The position numbers and the translations under genes are program-made. Shown piece after piece: positions 11,564 through 24,800 of a DNA stretch of 64,000 bases. Origin of the DNA: Membranipora membranacea (Eukaryota > Bryozoa > Gymnolaemata > Cheilostomatida > Membraniporidae); contig OU612067.1 in assembly GCA_914767715.1 (NCBI GenBank), forward strand, positions 20,930,162-20,994,161, written 5' to 3'. Below the pieces are notes generated by a model. That model made no database searches, was not told where the DNA came from, and worked only from the letters and a program-made list of their open reading frames with translations. The number at the start of each line of letters is the position of its first letter. Position 1 is the stretch's first letter.

Positions 11564-14500
11564 TTAGAATAGTTAGGAGGAAATCTATTTTTTGAACTGG
11601 CCGTAAAAAAAGCAAAGGTCTCCCCTTTGTTACTTTTTTTAATTTTAAAGTCGCTCTCATTACCGTTCTATTTATCGTAGGATCTTCATATTCTGGAATT
11701 TGAATTAGGCCATCAACTGGTCCGAGTTTTAAAGAATTCCGATGGCTATTTAAATTTTTTACCCTGCGTTTGGCATGTTTTTTAATGACAAAAGTGGCCC
11801 TCGTTAAAAATGTCGCTGACGCCAAACTAAAAGGGGCAGCCCCAAACGGGTTTCAGTTCCAAAGTCAGCATGAAATTCCCCACGGTTTAGAGTAGGTTAG
11901 GAGGAAATCTATTTTTTGAACTGGCCGTAAAAAAAGCAAAGGGTCCCCCCTTTGTTACTCTTTTTAAATTTATAGTCGCTCTCATTTCCGTTCTATTTAT
12001 CGTAGGATCTTCATATTCTGGAATTTGAATGAGGCCGATGAGGCCATCAACTGGTCCGAGTTTGAAAGAATTCCGATGGCTATTTAAATTTTTTACCCTG
12101 CGTTTGGCATGTTTTTTAATGACAAAAGTGGCCCTCGTTAAAAATGTCGCTAAAAGGGGCAGTCCCAAACGGGTTTCAGTTCCAAAGTCAGCATGAAATT
12201 CCCCACGGTTTAGAGTAGGTTAGGAGGAAATCTATTTTTTGAACTGGCCGTAAAAAAAGCAAAGGGTCCCCCCTTTGTTACTTTTTTTAATTTTAAAGTC
12301 GCTCTCATTTCCGTTCTATTTATCGTAGGATCTTCATATCCTGGAATTTGAATGAGGCCAATGAGGCCATCAACTGGTCCGAGTTTGAAAGAATTCCGTT
12401 GGCTATTTAAATTTTTTACCCTGCGTTTGGCATGTTTTTTAATGACAAAAGTGGCCCTCGTTAAAAATGTCGCTGACGCCAAACTAAAATGGGCAGCCCC
12501 AAACGGGTTTCAGTTCCAAAGTCAGCATGAAATTCCCCACGGTTTAGAGTAGGTTAGGAGGAAATCTATTTTTTGAACTGGCCGTAAAAAAAGCAAAGGG
12601 TCCCCCCTTTGTTACTTTTTTTAATTTTAAAGTCGCTCTCATTTCCGTTCTATTTATCGTAGGATCTTCATATTCTGGAATTTGAATGAGGCCAATGAGG
12701 CCATCAACTGGTCGGAGTTTGAAAGAATTCCGATGGCTATTTAAATTTTTTACCCTGCGTTTAGCATGTTTTTTAATGACAAAAGTGGCCCTCGTTAAAA
12801 ATGTCGCTGACGCCAATCTAAAAGGGGCAGCCCCAAACGGGTTTCAGTTCCAAAGTCAGCATGAAATTCCCAACGGTTTAGAGTAGGTTAGGAGGAAATC
12901 TATTTTTTGATCTGGCCATAAAAAAAGCAAAGGGTCCCTCCTTTGTTACTTTTTTTAATTACAAAGTCGCTCACATTTCCGTTCTATTTATCGTAGGATC
13001 TTCATATTCTGGAGTTTGAATGAGGCCAATGAGGCCATCAACTGGTCCGAGTTTGAAAGAATTCCGTTGGCTATTTAAATTTTTTACCCTGCGTTTGGCA
13101 TGTTTTTTAATGACAAAAGTGGCCCTCGTTAAAAATGTCGCTGACGCCAACCTAAAAGGGGCAGCCCCAAACGGGTTTCAGTTCCAAAGTCAGCATGAAA
13201 TTCCCCACGGTTTAGAGTAGGTTAGGAGGAAATCTATTTTTTGAACTGGCCGTAAAAAAAGCAAAGGGTCCCCCCCTTTGTTGCTTTTTTTAATTTTAAA
13301 GTCGCTCTCATTTCTGTTCTATTTATCGTAGGATCTTCATATTCTGGAATTTGAATGAGGCCAATGAGGCCATCAACTGGTCCGAGTTTGAAAGAATTCC
13401 GATGGCTATTTAAATTTTTTACCCTGCGTTTGGCATGTTTTTTAATGACAAAAGTGGCCCCCGCTAAAAATGTCGCTGACGCCAAACTAAAAGGGGCAGC
13501 CCCAAACGGGTTTCAGTTCCAAAGTCAGCATGAAATTCCCCACGGTTTAGAGTAGGTTAGGAGGAAATCTATTTTTTGAACTGGCCGTAAAAAAAGCAAA
13601 GGGTCCCCCCTTTGTTACTTTTTTTAATTTTAAAGTCGCTCTCATTTCCGTTCTATTTATCGTAGGATCTTCATATCCTGGAATTTGAATGAGGCCAATG
13701 AGGCCATCAACTGGTCCGAGTTTGAAAGAATTCCGTTGGCTATTTAAATTTTTTACCCTGCGTTTGGCATGTTTTTTAATGACAAAAGTGGCCCTCGTTA
13801 AAAATGTCGCTGACGCCAAACTAAAAGGGGCAGCCCCAAACGGGTTTCAGTTCCAAAGTCAGCATGAAATTCGCCACGGTTTAGAGTAGGTTAGGAGGAA
13901 ATCTATTTTTTGAACTGGCCGTAAAAAAAGCAAAGGGTCCCCCCTTTGTTACTTTTTTTAATTTTAAAGTCGCTCTCATTTCCGTTCTATTTATCGTAGG
14001 ATCTTCATATTCTGGAATTTGAATGAGGCCAATGAGGCCATCAACTGGTCGGAGTTTGAAAGAATTCCGATGGCTATTTAAATTTTTTACCCTGCGTTTA
14101 GCATGTTTTTTAATGACAAAAGTGGCCCTCGTTAAAAATGTCGCTGACGCCAAACTAAAAGGGGCAGCCCCAAACGGGTTTCAGTTCCAAAGTCAGCATG
14201 AAATTCCCCACGGTTTAGAGTAGGTTAGGAGGAAATCTATTTTTTGAACTGGCCGTAAAAAAAGCAAAGGTCCCCCCTTTGTTACTTTTTTTAATTTTAA
14301 AGTCGCTCTCATTTCCGTTCTATTTATCGTAGGATCTTCATATTCTGGAATTTGAATGAGGCCATCAACTGGTCCGAGTTTGAAAGAATTCCGATGGCTA
14401 TTTAAATTTTTTACCCTGCGTTTGGCATGTTTTTTAATGACAAAAGTGGCCCTCGTTAAAAATGTCGCTGACGCCAAACTAAAAGGGGCAGCCCCAAACG

Positions 14501-14872
14501 GGTTTCAGTTCCAAAGTCAGCATGAAATTCCCCACGATTTAGAGTAGGTTAGGAGGAAATCTATTTTTTGAACTGGCCGTAAAAAAAGCAAAGGGTCCCC
14601 CCTTTGTTACTCTTTTTAAATTTAAAGTCGCTCTCATTTCCGTTCTATTTATCGTAGGATCTTCATATTCTGGAATTTGAATGAGGCCAATGAGGCCATC
14701 AACTGGTCCGAGTTTGAAAGAATTCCGATGGCTATTTAAATTTTTTACCCTGCGTTTGGCATGTTTTTTAATGACAAAAGTGGCCCTCGTTAAAAATGTC
14801 GCTGACGCCAAACTAAAAGGGGCAGCCCCAAACGGGTTTCAGTTCCAAAGTCAGCATGAAATTCCCCACGGT

Positions 14873-17829
14873 TTAGAATAGTTAGGAGGAAATCTATTTT
14901 TTGAACTGGCCGTAAAAAAAGCAAAGGGTCCCCCCTTTGTTACTTTTTTAAATTTTAAAGTCGCTCTCATTTCCGTTCTATTTATCGTAGGATCTTCATA
15001 TTCTGGAATTTGAATGAGGCCAATGAGGCCATCAACTGGTCCGAGTTTGAAAGAGTTCCGTTGGCTATTTAAATTTTTTACCCTGCGTTTGGCATGTTTT
15101 TTAATGACAAAAGTGGCCCTCGTTAAAAATGTCGCTAAAAGGGGCAGCCCCAAACGGGTTTCAGTTCCAAAGTCAGCATGAAATTCCCCACGGTTTAGAG
15201 TAGGTTAGGAGGAAATCTATTTTTTGAACTGGCCGTTACTTTTTTTAATTTTAAAGTCGCTCTCATTTCCGTTCTATTTATCGTAGGATCTACATATTCT
15301 GGAATTTGAATGAGGCCAATGAGGCCATCAACTGGTCCGAGTTTGAAAGAATTCCGATGGCTATTTAAATTTTTTACCCTGCGTTTGGCATGTTTTTTAA
15401 TGACAAAAGTGGCCCTCGTTAAAAATGTCCCTGACGCCAATCTATAAGAGGCAGCCCCAAACGGGTTTCAGTTCCAAAGTCAGCATGAAATTCCCCACGG
15501 TTTAGAGTAGGTTAGGAGGAAAACTATTTTTTGAACTGGCCGTAAAAAAAGTAAAGGGTCCCCCCTTTGTTACTTTTTTTAATTTTAAAGTCGCTCTCAT
15601 TTCCGTTCTATTTATCGTAGGATCTTCATATTCTGGAATTTGAATGAGGCCAATGAGGCCATCAACTGCTCCGAGTTTGAAAGAATCGCGTAGGCTATTT
15701 AAATTTTTTACCCTGCGTTTGGCATGTTTTTTAATGACAAAAGTGGCCCTCGTTAAAAATGTCGCTGACGCCAAACTAAAAGGGGCAGCCCCAAACGGGT
15801 TTCAGTTCCAAAGTCAGCATGAAATTCCCAACGGTTTAGAGTAGGTTAGGAGGAAATCTATTTTTTGATCTGGCCGTAAAAAAAGCAAAGGGTCCCCCCT
15901 TTGTTACTTTTTTTAATTACAAAGTCGCTCTCATTTCCGTTCTATTTATCGTAGGATCTTCATATTCTGGAATTTGAATAAGGCCAATGAGGCCATCAAC
16001 TGGTCCGAGTTTGAAAGAATTCCGTTGGCTATTTAAATTTTTTACCCTGCGTTTGGCATGTTTTTTAATGACAAAAGTGGCCCTCGTTAAAAATGTCGCT
16101 GACGCCAAGCTAAAAGGGGCAGCCCCAAACGGGTTTCAGTTCCAAAGTCAGCATGAAATTCCCCACGGTTTAGAGTAGGTTAGGAGGAAATCTATTTTTT
16201 GAACTGGCCGTAAAAAAAGCAAAGGGTCCCCCCTTTGTTACTTTTTTTAATTTTAAAGTCGCTCTCATTTCCGTTCTATTTATCGTAGGATCTTCATATC
16301 CTGGAATTTGAATGAGGCCAATGAGGCCATCAACTGGTCCGAGTTTGAAAGAATTCCGATGGCTATTTAAATTTTTTACCCTGCGTTTGGCATGTTTTTT
16401 AATGACAAAAGTGGCCCTCGTTAAAAATGTCGCTGACGCCAAACTAAAAGGGGCAGCCCCAAACGGGTTTCAGTTCCAAAGTCAGCATGAAATTCCCCAC
16501 GGTTTAGAGTAGGTTAGGAGGAAATCTATTTTTTGAACTGGCCGTAAAAAAAGCAAAGGGTCCCCCCTTTGTTACTTTTTTTAATTTTAAAGTCGCTCTC
16601 ATTTCCGTTCTATTTATCGTAGGATCTTCATATTCTGGAATTTGAATGAGGCCAATGAGGCCATCAACTGGTCGGAGTTTGAAAGAATTCCGATGGCTAT
16701 TTAAATTTTTTTACCCTGCGTTTAGCATGTTTTTTAATGACAAAAGTGGCCCTCGTTAAAAATGTCGCTGACGCCAAACTAAAAGGGGCAGCCCCAAACG
16801 GCTTTCAGTTCCAAAGTCAGCATGAAATTCCCCACGGTTTAGAGTAGGTTAGGAGGAAATCTATTTTTTGAACTGGCCGTAAAAAAAGCAAAGGTCCCCC
16901 CTTTGTTACTTTTTTTAATTTTAAAGTCGCTCTCATTTCCGTTCTCTTTATCGTAGGATCTTCATATTCTGGAATTTGAATGAGGCCATCAACTGGTCCG
17001 AGTTTGAAAGAATTCCGATGGCTATTTAAATTTTTTACCCTGCGTTTGGCATGTTTTTTAATGACAAAAGTGGCCCTCGTTAAAAATGTCGCTGACGCCA
17101 AACTAAAAGGGGCAGCCCCAAACGGGTTTCAGTTCCAAAGTCAGCATGAAATTCCCCACGGTTGAGAGTAGGTTAGGAGGAAATCTATTTTTTGAACTGG
17201 CCGTAAAAAAAGCAAAGGGTCCCCCCTTTGTTACTCTTTTTAAATTTAAAGTCGCTCTCATTTCCGTTCTATTTATCGTAGGATCTTCATATTCTGGAAT
17301 TTGAATGAGGCCAATGAGGCCATCAACTGGTCCGAGTTTGAAAGAATTCCGATGGCTATTTAAATTTCTTACCCTGCGTTTGGCATGTTTTTTAATGACA
17401 AAAGTGGCCCTCGTTAAAAATGTCGCTGACGCCAAACTAAAAGGGGCAGCCCCAAACGGGTTTCAGTTCCAAAGTCAGCATGAAATTCCCCACGGTTTAG
17501 AATAGTTAGGAGGAAATCTATTTTTTGAACTGGCCGTAAAAAAAGCAAAGGTCTCCCCTTTGTTACTTTTTTTAATTTTAAAGTCGCTCTCATTACCGTT
17601 CTATTTATCGTAGGATCTTCATATTCTGGAATTTGAATGAAGCCAATGAGGCCATCAACTGGGCCGAATTTGAAAGAATTCCGATGGCTATTTAAATTTT
17701 TTACCCTGCGTTTGGCATGTTTTTTAATGACAAAAGTGGCCCTCGTTAAAAATGTCGCTGACGCCAAACTAAAAGGGGCAGCCCCAAACGGGTTTCAGTT
17801 CCAAAGTCAGCATGAAATTCCCCGCGGTT
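14873..17829 (+). repeat. Higher-order repeat A, decayed partial copy 3
   Basis: The third copy starts correctly with the 11-bp-deleted monomer (14873) and the 27-bp-deleted monomer (15195). It then jumps to a monomer of the type at 4659 (15502, sharing AATCGCGTAGG). Next comes a mixed monomer (15836) with the GATCTGG and TTACAAAG marks of 5661 but a GAATAAGG mark otherwise seen at 1094. Monomers at 16170, 16504, 16839 and 17163 resemble those at 6329, 6663, 6997 and 7321. The monomer at 17497 has the GGTCTCC and CATTACC marks of the 2753/3706 type but keeps both 9-bp units. Most of the middle of the HOR is missing, and after 17830 its barcode is not seen again. Confidence 0.8.
15195..15501 (+). 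repeat. 27-bp-deleted monomer (307 bp)
   Basis: This is the copy 3 counterpart of 453-759, the last occurrence of this deletion in the window. It also carries a private CTATAAGAGGC change near 15442. Confidence 0.93.
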
Positions 17830-20800
17830 TAGAGTAGGTTAGGAGGAAATCTATTTTTGAACTGGCCGTAAAAAAAGCAAAGGGTCCCCCCTTTGTTACT
17901 TTTTTTAATTTTAAAGTCGCTCTCATTTCCGTTCTATTTATCCTAGGATCTTCATATTCTGGAATTTGAATGAGGCCAATGAGGCCATAAACTGGTCCGA
18001 GTTTGAAAGAATTCCGATGGCTATTTAAATTTTTTACCCTGCGTTTGGCATGTTTTTTAATGAAAAAAGTGGCCCTCGTTAAAAATGTCGCTGACGCCAA
18101 ACTAAAAGGGGCAGCCCCAAACGGGTTTCAGTTCCAAAGTCAGCATGAAATTCCCCACGGTTTAGAGTAGGTTAGGAAGAAAACTATTTTTTGAACTGGC
18201 CGTAAGAAAAGCATAGGGTCCCCCCTTTGTTTCTTTTTTTTAATTTTAAAGTCGCTCTCATTTCCGTTCTATTTATCGTAGGATCTTCATATTCTGGAAT
18301 TTGAATGAGGCCAATGAGGCCATCAACTGGTCCGAGTTTGAAAGAATTCCGATTGCTATTTAAATTTTTTACCCTGCGTTTGGCATGTTTTTTAATGACA
18401 AAAGTGGCCCTCGTTAAAAATGTAGCCGACGCCAAACTAAAAGGGGCAGCCCCAAACGGGTTTCAGTTCCAAAGTCAGCATGAAATTCCCCACGGTTTAG
18501 AATAGGTTAGGAGGAAATCTATTTTTTGAACTGGCCGTAAAAAAAGCAAAGGGTCCCCCCTTTGTTACTTTTTTTAATTTTAAAGTCGCTCTCATTTCCG
18601 TTCTATTTATCGTAGGATCTTCATATTCTGGAATTTGAATGAGGCCAATGAGGCCATCAACTGGTCCGAGTTTGAAAGAATTCCGTTGGCTATTTAAATT
18701 TTTTACCCTGCGTTTGGCATGTTTTTTAATGACAAAAGTGGCCCTCGTTAAAAATGTCGCTGACGCCAAACTAAAAGGGGCAGCCCCAAACGGGTTTCAG
18801 TTCCAAAGTCAGCATGAAATTCCCCACGGTTTAGAGTAGGTTAGGAGGAAATCTATTTTTTGAACTGGCCGTAAAAAAAGCAGAGGGTCCCCCCTTTGTT
18901 ACTCTTTTTAATTTTAAAGTCGCTCTCACTTCCGTTCTATTTATCGTAGGATCTTCATATTCTGGAATTTGAATGAGGCCAATGAGGCCATCAACTGGTC
19001 CGAGTTTGAAAGAATTCCGTTGGCTATTTAAATTTTTTACCCTGCGTTTGGCATGTTTTTTAATGACAAAAGTGGCCCTCGTTAAAAATGTCGCTGACGC
19101 CAAACTAAAAGGGGCAGCCCCAAACGGGTTTCAGTTCCAAAGTCAGCATGAAATTCCCCACGGTTTAGAGTAGGTTAGGAGGAAATCTATTTTTTGAACT
19201 GGCCGTAAAAAAAGCAAAGGGTCCCCCCTTTGTTACTTTTTTTAATTTTAAAGTCGCTCTCATTTCCGTTCTATTTATCGTAGGATCTTCATAGTCTGGA
19301 ATTTGAATGAGGCCAATGAGGCCATCAACTGGTCCGAGTTTGAAAGAATTCCGATGGCTATTTAAATTTTTTACCCTGCGTTTGGCATGTTTTTTAATGA
19401 CAAAAGTGGCCCTCGTTAAAAATGTCGCCGACGCCAAACTAAAAGGGGCAGCCCCAAACGGGTTTCAGTTCCAAAGTCAGCATGAAATTCCCCACGGTTT
19501 AGAATAGGTTAGGAGGAAATCTATTTTTTGAACTGGCCGTAAAAAAAGCAAAGGGTCCCCCCCTTTGTTACTGTTTTTAATTTTAAAGTCGCTCTCATTT
19601 CCGTTCTATTTATCGTAGGATCTTCATATTCTGGAATTTGAATGAGGCCAATGAGGCCATCAACTGGTCCGAGTTTGAAAGAATTCCGTCGGCTATTTAA
19701 ATTTTTTACCCTGCGTTTGGCATGTTTTTTAATGACAAAAGTGGCCCTCGTTAAAAATGTCGCTGACGCCAAACTAAAAGGGGCAGCCCCAAACGGGTTT
19801 CAGTTCCAAAGTCAGCATGAAATTCCCCACGGTTTAGAGTAGGTTAGGAGGAAATCTATTTTTTGAACTGGCCGTAAAAAAAGCAAAGGGTCCTCCCTTT
19901 GTTACTTTCTTTAATTTTAAAGTCGCTCTCATTTCCGTTCTATTTATTGTAGGATCTTCATATTCTGGAATTTGAATGAGGCCAATGAGGCCATCAACTG
20001 GTCCGAGTTTGAAAGAATTCCGATGGCTATTTAAATTTTTCACCTTGCGTTTGGCATGTTTTTTAATGACAAAAGTGGCCCTCGTTAAAAATGTCGCTGA
20101 CGCCAAACTAAAAGGAACAGCCCTAAACGGGTTTCAGTTCCAAAGTCAGCATGAAATTCCCCACGGTTTAGAGTAGGTTAGGAGGAAATCTATTTTTTGA
20201 ACTGGCTGTAAAAAAAGCAAAGGGTCCCCCCTTTGATACTTTTTTTAATTTTAAAGTCGCTCTCATTTCCGTTCTATTTATTGTAGGATCTTCATATTCT
20301 GGAATTTGAATGAGGCCAATGAGGCCATCAATTGGTCCGAGTTTAAAAGAATTCCGATGGCTATTTAAATTTTTTACCCTGCGTTTGGCATGTTTTTTAA
20401 TGACAAAAGTGGCCCTCGTTAAAAATGTCGCTGACGCCAAACTAAAAGGGGCAGCCCCAAACGGGTTTCAGTTCCAAAGTCAGCATGAAATTCCCCACGG
20501 TTTAGAGTAGGTTAGGAGGAAATCTATTTTTTGAACTGGCCGTAAAAAAAGCAAAGGGTCCCCCCTTTGTTACTTTTTTTAATTTTAAAGTCGCTCTCAT
20601 TTCCGTTCTATTTATCGTAGGATCTTCATATTCTGGAATTTGAATGAGGCCAATGAGGCCATCAACTGGTCCGAGTTTGAAAGAATTCCGTTGGCTATTT
20701 AAATTTTTTACCCTGCGTTTGGCATGTTTTTTAATGACAAAAGTGGCCCTCGTTAAAGATGTCGCTGACGCCAAACTAAAAGGGGCAGCCCCAAACGGGT

Positions 20801-21837
20801 TTCAGTTCCAAAGTCAGCATGAAATTCCCCACGGTTTAGAGTAGGTTAGGAGGAAATCTATTTTTTGAACTGGCCGTAAAAAAAGCAAAGGTTCCCCCCT
20901 TTGTTACTTTTTTTAATTTTAAAGTCGCTCTCATTTCCGTTCTATTTATTGTAGGATCTTCATATTCTGGAATTTGAATGAGGCCAATGAGGCCATCAAC
21001 TAGTCCGAGTTTGAAAGAATTCCGTTGGCTATTTAAATTTGTTACCCTGCGTTTGGCATGTTTTTTAATGACAAAAGTGGCCCTCGTTAAAAATATCGCT
21101 GACGCCAAACTAAAAGGGGCAGCCCCAAACGGGTTTCAGTTCCAAAGTCAGCATGAAATTCCCCACGGTTTAGAGTAGGTTAGGAGGAAATCTATTTTTT
21201 GAACTGGCCGTAAAAAAAGCAAAGGGGCCCCCCTTTGTTACTTTTTTTAATTTTAAAGTCGCTCTCATTTCCGTTCTATTTATCGTAGGATCTTCATATT
21301 CTGGAATTTGAATAAGGCCAATGAGGCCATCCACTGGTCCGAGTTTGAAAGAATTCCGATGGCTATTTAAATTTTTTACCCTGCGTTTGGCATGTTTTTT
21401 AATGACAAAAGTGGCCCTCGTTAAAAATGTCGCTGACGCCAAACTAAAAGGGGCAGCCCCAAACGGGCTTCAGTTCCAAAGTCAGCATGAAATTCCCCAC
21501 GGTTTAGAGTAGGTTAGGAGGAAATCTATTTTTTGAACTGGCCGTAAAAAAAGCAAAGGGTCCCCCCTTTGTTACTTTTTTTAATTTTAAAGTCGCTCTC
21601 ATTTCCGTTCTATTTATCGTAGGATCTTCATATTCTGGAATTTGAATGAGGCCAATGAGGCCATCAACTGGTCCGAGTTTAAAAGAATTCCGATGGCTAT
21701 TTAAATTTTTTACCCTGCGTTTGGCATGTTTTTTAATGACAAAAGTGGCCCTCGTTAAAAATGTCGCTGACGCCAAACTAAAAGGGGCAGCCCCAAACGG
21801 GTTTCAGTTCCAAAGTCAGCATGAAATTCCCCACGGT
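17830..21837 (+). repeat. Domain B: 12 plain monomers without evident HOR
   Basis: Monomers start at 17830, 18163, 18497, 18831, 19165, 19499, 19834, 20168, 20502, 20836, 21170 and 21504. Nearly all are 334 bp, with 333 bp at 17830 and 335 bp at 19499. They carry scattered private substitutions, for example TCCTAGG near 17941, AGGAAGAAAAC near 18174 and AACTAGTCC near 20998. I saw no repeating order of variants and none of the 9-, 11- or 27-bp deletions. It looks like a less homogenised stretch between two HOR domains. Confidence 0.8.
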
Positions 21838-24800
21838 TTAGAGTAGGTTAGGAGGAAATCTATTTTTTGAACTGGCCGTAAAAAAAGCAAAGGGTCCCCC
21901 CTTTGTTACTTTTTTTAATTTTAAAGTCGCTCTCATTTCTGTTCTATTTATCGTAGGATCTTCATATTCTGGAATTTGAATGAGGCCAATGAGGCCATCA
22001 ACTGGTCCGAGTTTGAAAGAATCGCGTTGGCTATTTAAATTTTTTACCCTGCGTTTGGCATGTTTTTTAATGACAAAAGTGGCCCTCGTTAAAAATGTCG
22101 CTGACGCCAAACTAAAAGGGGCAGCCCCAAACGGGTTTCAGTTCCAAAGTCAGCATGAAATTCCCCACGGCTTAGAGTAGGTAAGGAGGAAATCTATTTT
22201 TTGAACTGGCCGTAAAAAAAGCAAAGGGTCCCCCCTTTGTTACTTTTTTTAATTTTAAAGTCGCTCTCATTTCCGTTCTATTTATCGTAGGTTCTTCATA
22301 TTCTGGAATTTGAACGAGGCCAATGAGGCCATCAACTGGTCCGAGTTTGAAAGAATTCCGATGGCTATTTAAATTTTTTACCCTGCGTTTGGCATGTTTT
22401 TTAATGACAAAAGTGGCCCTCGTTAAAAATGTCGCTGACGCCAAACTAAAAGGGGCAGCCCCAAACGGGTTTCAGTTCCAAAGTCAGCATGAAATTCCCC
22501 ACGGTTTAGAGTAGGTTAGGAGGAAATCTATTTTTTGAACTGGCCGTAAAAAAAGCAAAGGGTCCCCCCTTTGTTACTTTTTTTAATTTTAAAGTCGCTC
22601 TCATTTCCGTTCTATTTATCGTAGGATCTTCATATTCTGGAATTTGAATGAAGCCAATGAGGCCATCAACTGGTCCGAGTTTGAAAGAATCGCGTTGGCT
22701 ATTTAAATTTTTTACCCTGCGTTTGGCATGTTTTTTAATGACAAAAGTGGCCCTCGTTAAAAATGTCGCTGACGCCAAACTAAAAGGGGCAGCCCCAAAC
22801 GGGTTTCAGTTCCAAAGTCAGCATGAAATTCCCCACGGTTTAGAGTAGGTAAGGAGGAAATCTATTTTTTGAACTGGCCGTAAAAAAAGCAAAGGGTCCC
22901 CCCTTTGTTCCTTTTTTTAATTTTAAAGTCGCTCTCATTTCCGTTCTATTTATCGTAGGATCTTCATATTCTGGAATTTGAATGAGGCCAATGAGGCCAT
23001 CAACTGGTCCGAGTTTGAAAGAATTCCGATGGCTATTTAAATTTTTTACCCTGCGTTTGGCATGTTTTTTAATGACAAAAGTGGCCCTCGTTAAAAATGT
23101 CGCTGACGCCAAACTAAAAGGGGCAGCCCCAAACGGGTTTCAGTTCCAAAGTCAGCATGAAATTCCCCACGGTTTAGAGTAGGTTAGGAGGAAATCTATT
23201 TTTTGAACTGGCCGTAAAAAAAGCAAAGGGTCCCCCCTTTGTTACTTTTTTAAATTTTAAAGTCGCTCTCATTTCCGTTCTATTTATCGTAGGATCTTCA
23301 TATTCTGGAATTTGAATGAGGCCAATGAGGCCATCAACTGGTCCGAGTTTGAAAGAATCGCGTTGGCTATTTAAATTTTTTACCCTGCGTTTGGCATGTT
23401 TTTTAATGACAAAAGTGGCCCTCGTTAAAAATGTCGCTGACGCCAAACTAAAAGGGGCAGCCCCAAACGGGTTTCAGTTCCAAAGTCAGCATGAAATTCC
23501 CCACGGTTTAGAGTAGGTAAGGAGGAAATCTATTTTTTGAACTGGCCGTAAAAAAATGCAAAGGGTCCCCCCTTTGTTACTTTTTTTAATTTTAAAGTCG
23601 CTCTCATTTCCGTTCTATTTCTCGTAGGATCTTCATATTCTGGAATTTGAATGAAGCCAATGAGGCCATCAACTGGTCCGAGTTTGAAAGAATCGCGTTG
23701 GCTATTTAAATTTTTTACCCTGCGTTTGGCATGTTTTTTAATGACAAAAGTGGCCCTCGTTAAAAATGTCGCTGACGCCAAACTAAAAGGGGCAGCCCCA
23801 AACGGGTTTCAGTTCCAAAGTCAGCATGAAATTCCCCACGGTTTAGAGTAGGTAAGGAGGAAATCTATTTTTTGAACTGGCCGTAAAAAAAGCAAAGGGT
23901 CCCCCCTTTGTTACTTTTTTTAATTTTAAAGTCGCTCTCATTTCCGTTCTATTTATCGTAGGATCTTCATATTCTGGAATTTGAATGAGACCAATGAGGC
24001 CATCAACTGGTCCGAGTTTGAAAGAATTCCGATGGCTATTTAAATTTTTTACCCTGCGTTTGGCATGTTTTTTAATGACAAAAGTGGCCCTCGTTAAAAA
24101 TGTCGCTGACGCCAAACTAAAAGGGGCAGCCCCAAACGGGTTTCAGTTCCAAAGTCAGCATGAAATTCCCCACGGTTTAGAGTAGGTTAGGAGGAAATCT
24201 ATTTTTTGAACTGGCCGTAAAAAAAGCAAAGGGTCCCCCCTTTGTTACTTTTTTTAATTTTAAAGTCGCTCTCATTTCCGTTCTATTTATCGTAGGATCT
24301 TCATATTCTGGAATTTGAATGAGGCCAATGAGGCCATCAACTGGTCCGAGTTTGAAAGAATCGCGTTGGCTATTTAAATTTTTTACCCTGCGTTTGGCAT
24401 GTTTTTTAATGACAAAAGTGGCCCTCGTTAAAAATGTCGCTGACGCCAAACTAAAAGGGGCAGCCCCAAACGGGTTTCAGTTCCAAAGTCAGCATGAAAT
24501 TCCCCACGGTTTAGAGTAGGTAAGGAGGAAATCTATTTTTTGAACTGGCCGTAAAAAAAGCAAAGGGTCCCCCCTTTGTTACTTTTTTTAATTTTAAAGT
24601 CGCTCTCATTTCCGTTCTATTTATCGTAGGATCTTCATATTCTGGAATTTGAATGAGGCCAATGAGGCCATCAACTGGTCCGAGTTTGAAAGAATTCCGA
24701 TGGCTATTTAAATTTTTTACCCTGCGTTTGGCATGTTTTTTAATGACAAAAGTGCCCCTCGTTAAAAATGTTGCTGACGCCAAACTAAAAGGGGCAGCCC

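Larger units (their letters stand above)
7655..14872 (+). repeat. Higher-order repeat A, copy 2 (22 monomers, 7,218 bp)
   Basis: The order of variant monomers repeats copy 1. The offset is 7,524 bp at first, 7,858 bp from 8952 (one extra monomer at 8618), then 7,217 bp from 12210 (two monomers lost), and 7,218 bp after an added C near 13270. Within aligned parts only scattered substitutions were noticed, for example C for T near 10390, a CATCCAC variant near 11093 and AGTCCC near 12162. The two copies are therefore very close and the duplication or homogenisation is recent. Confidence 0.92.
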
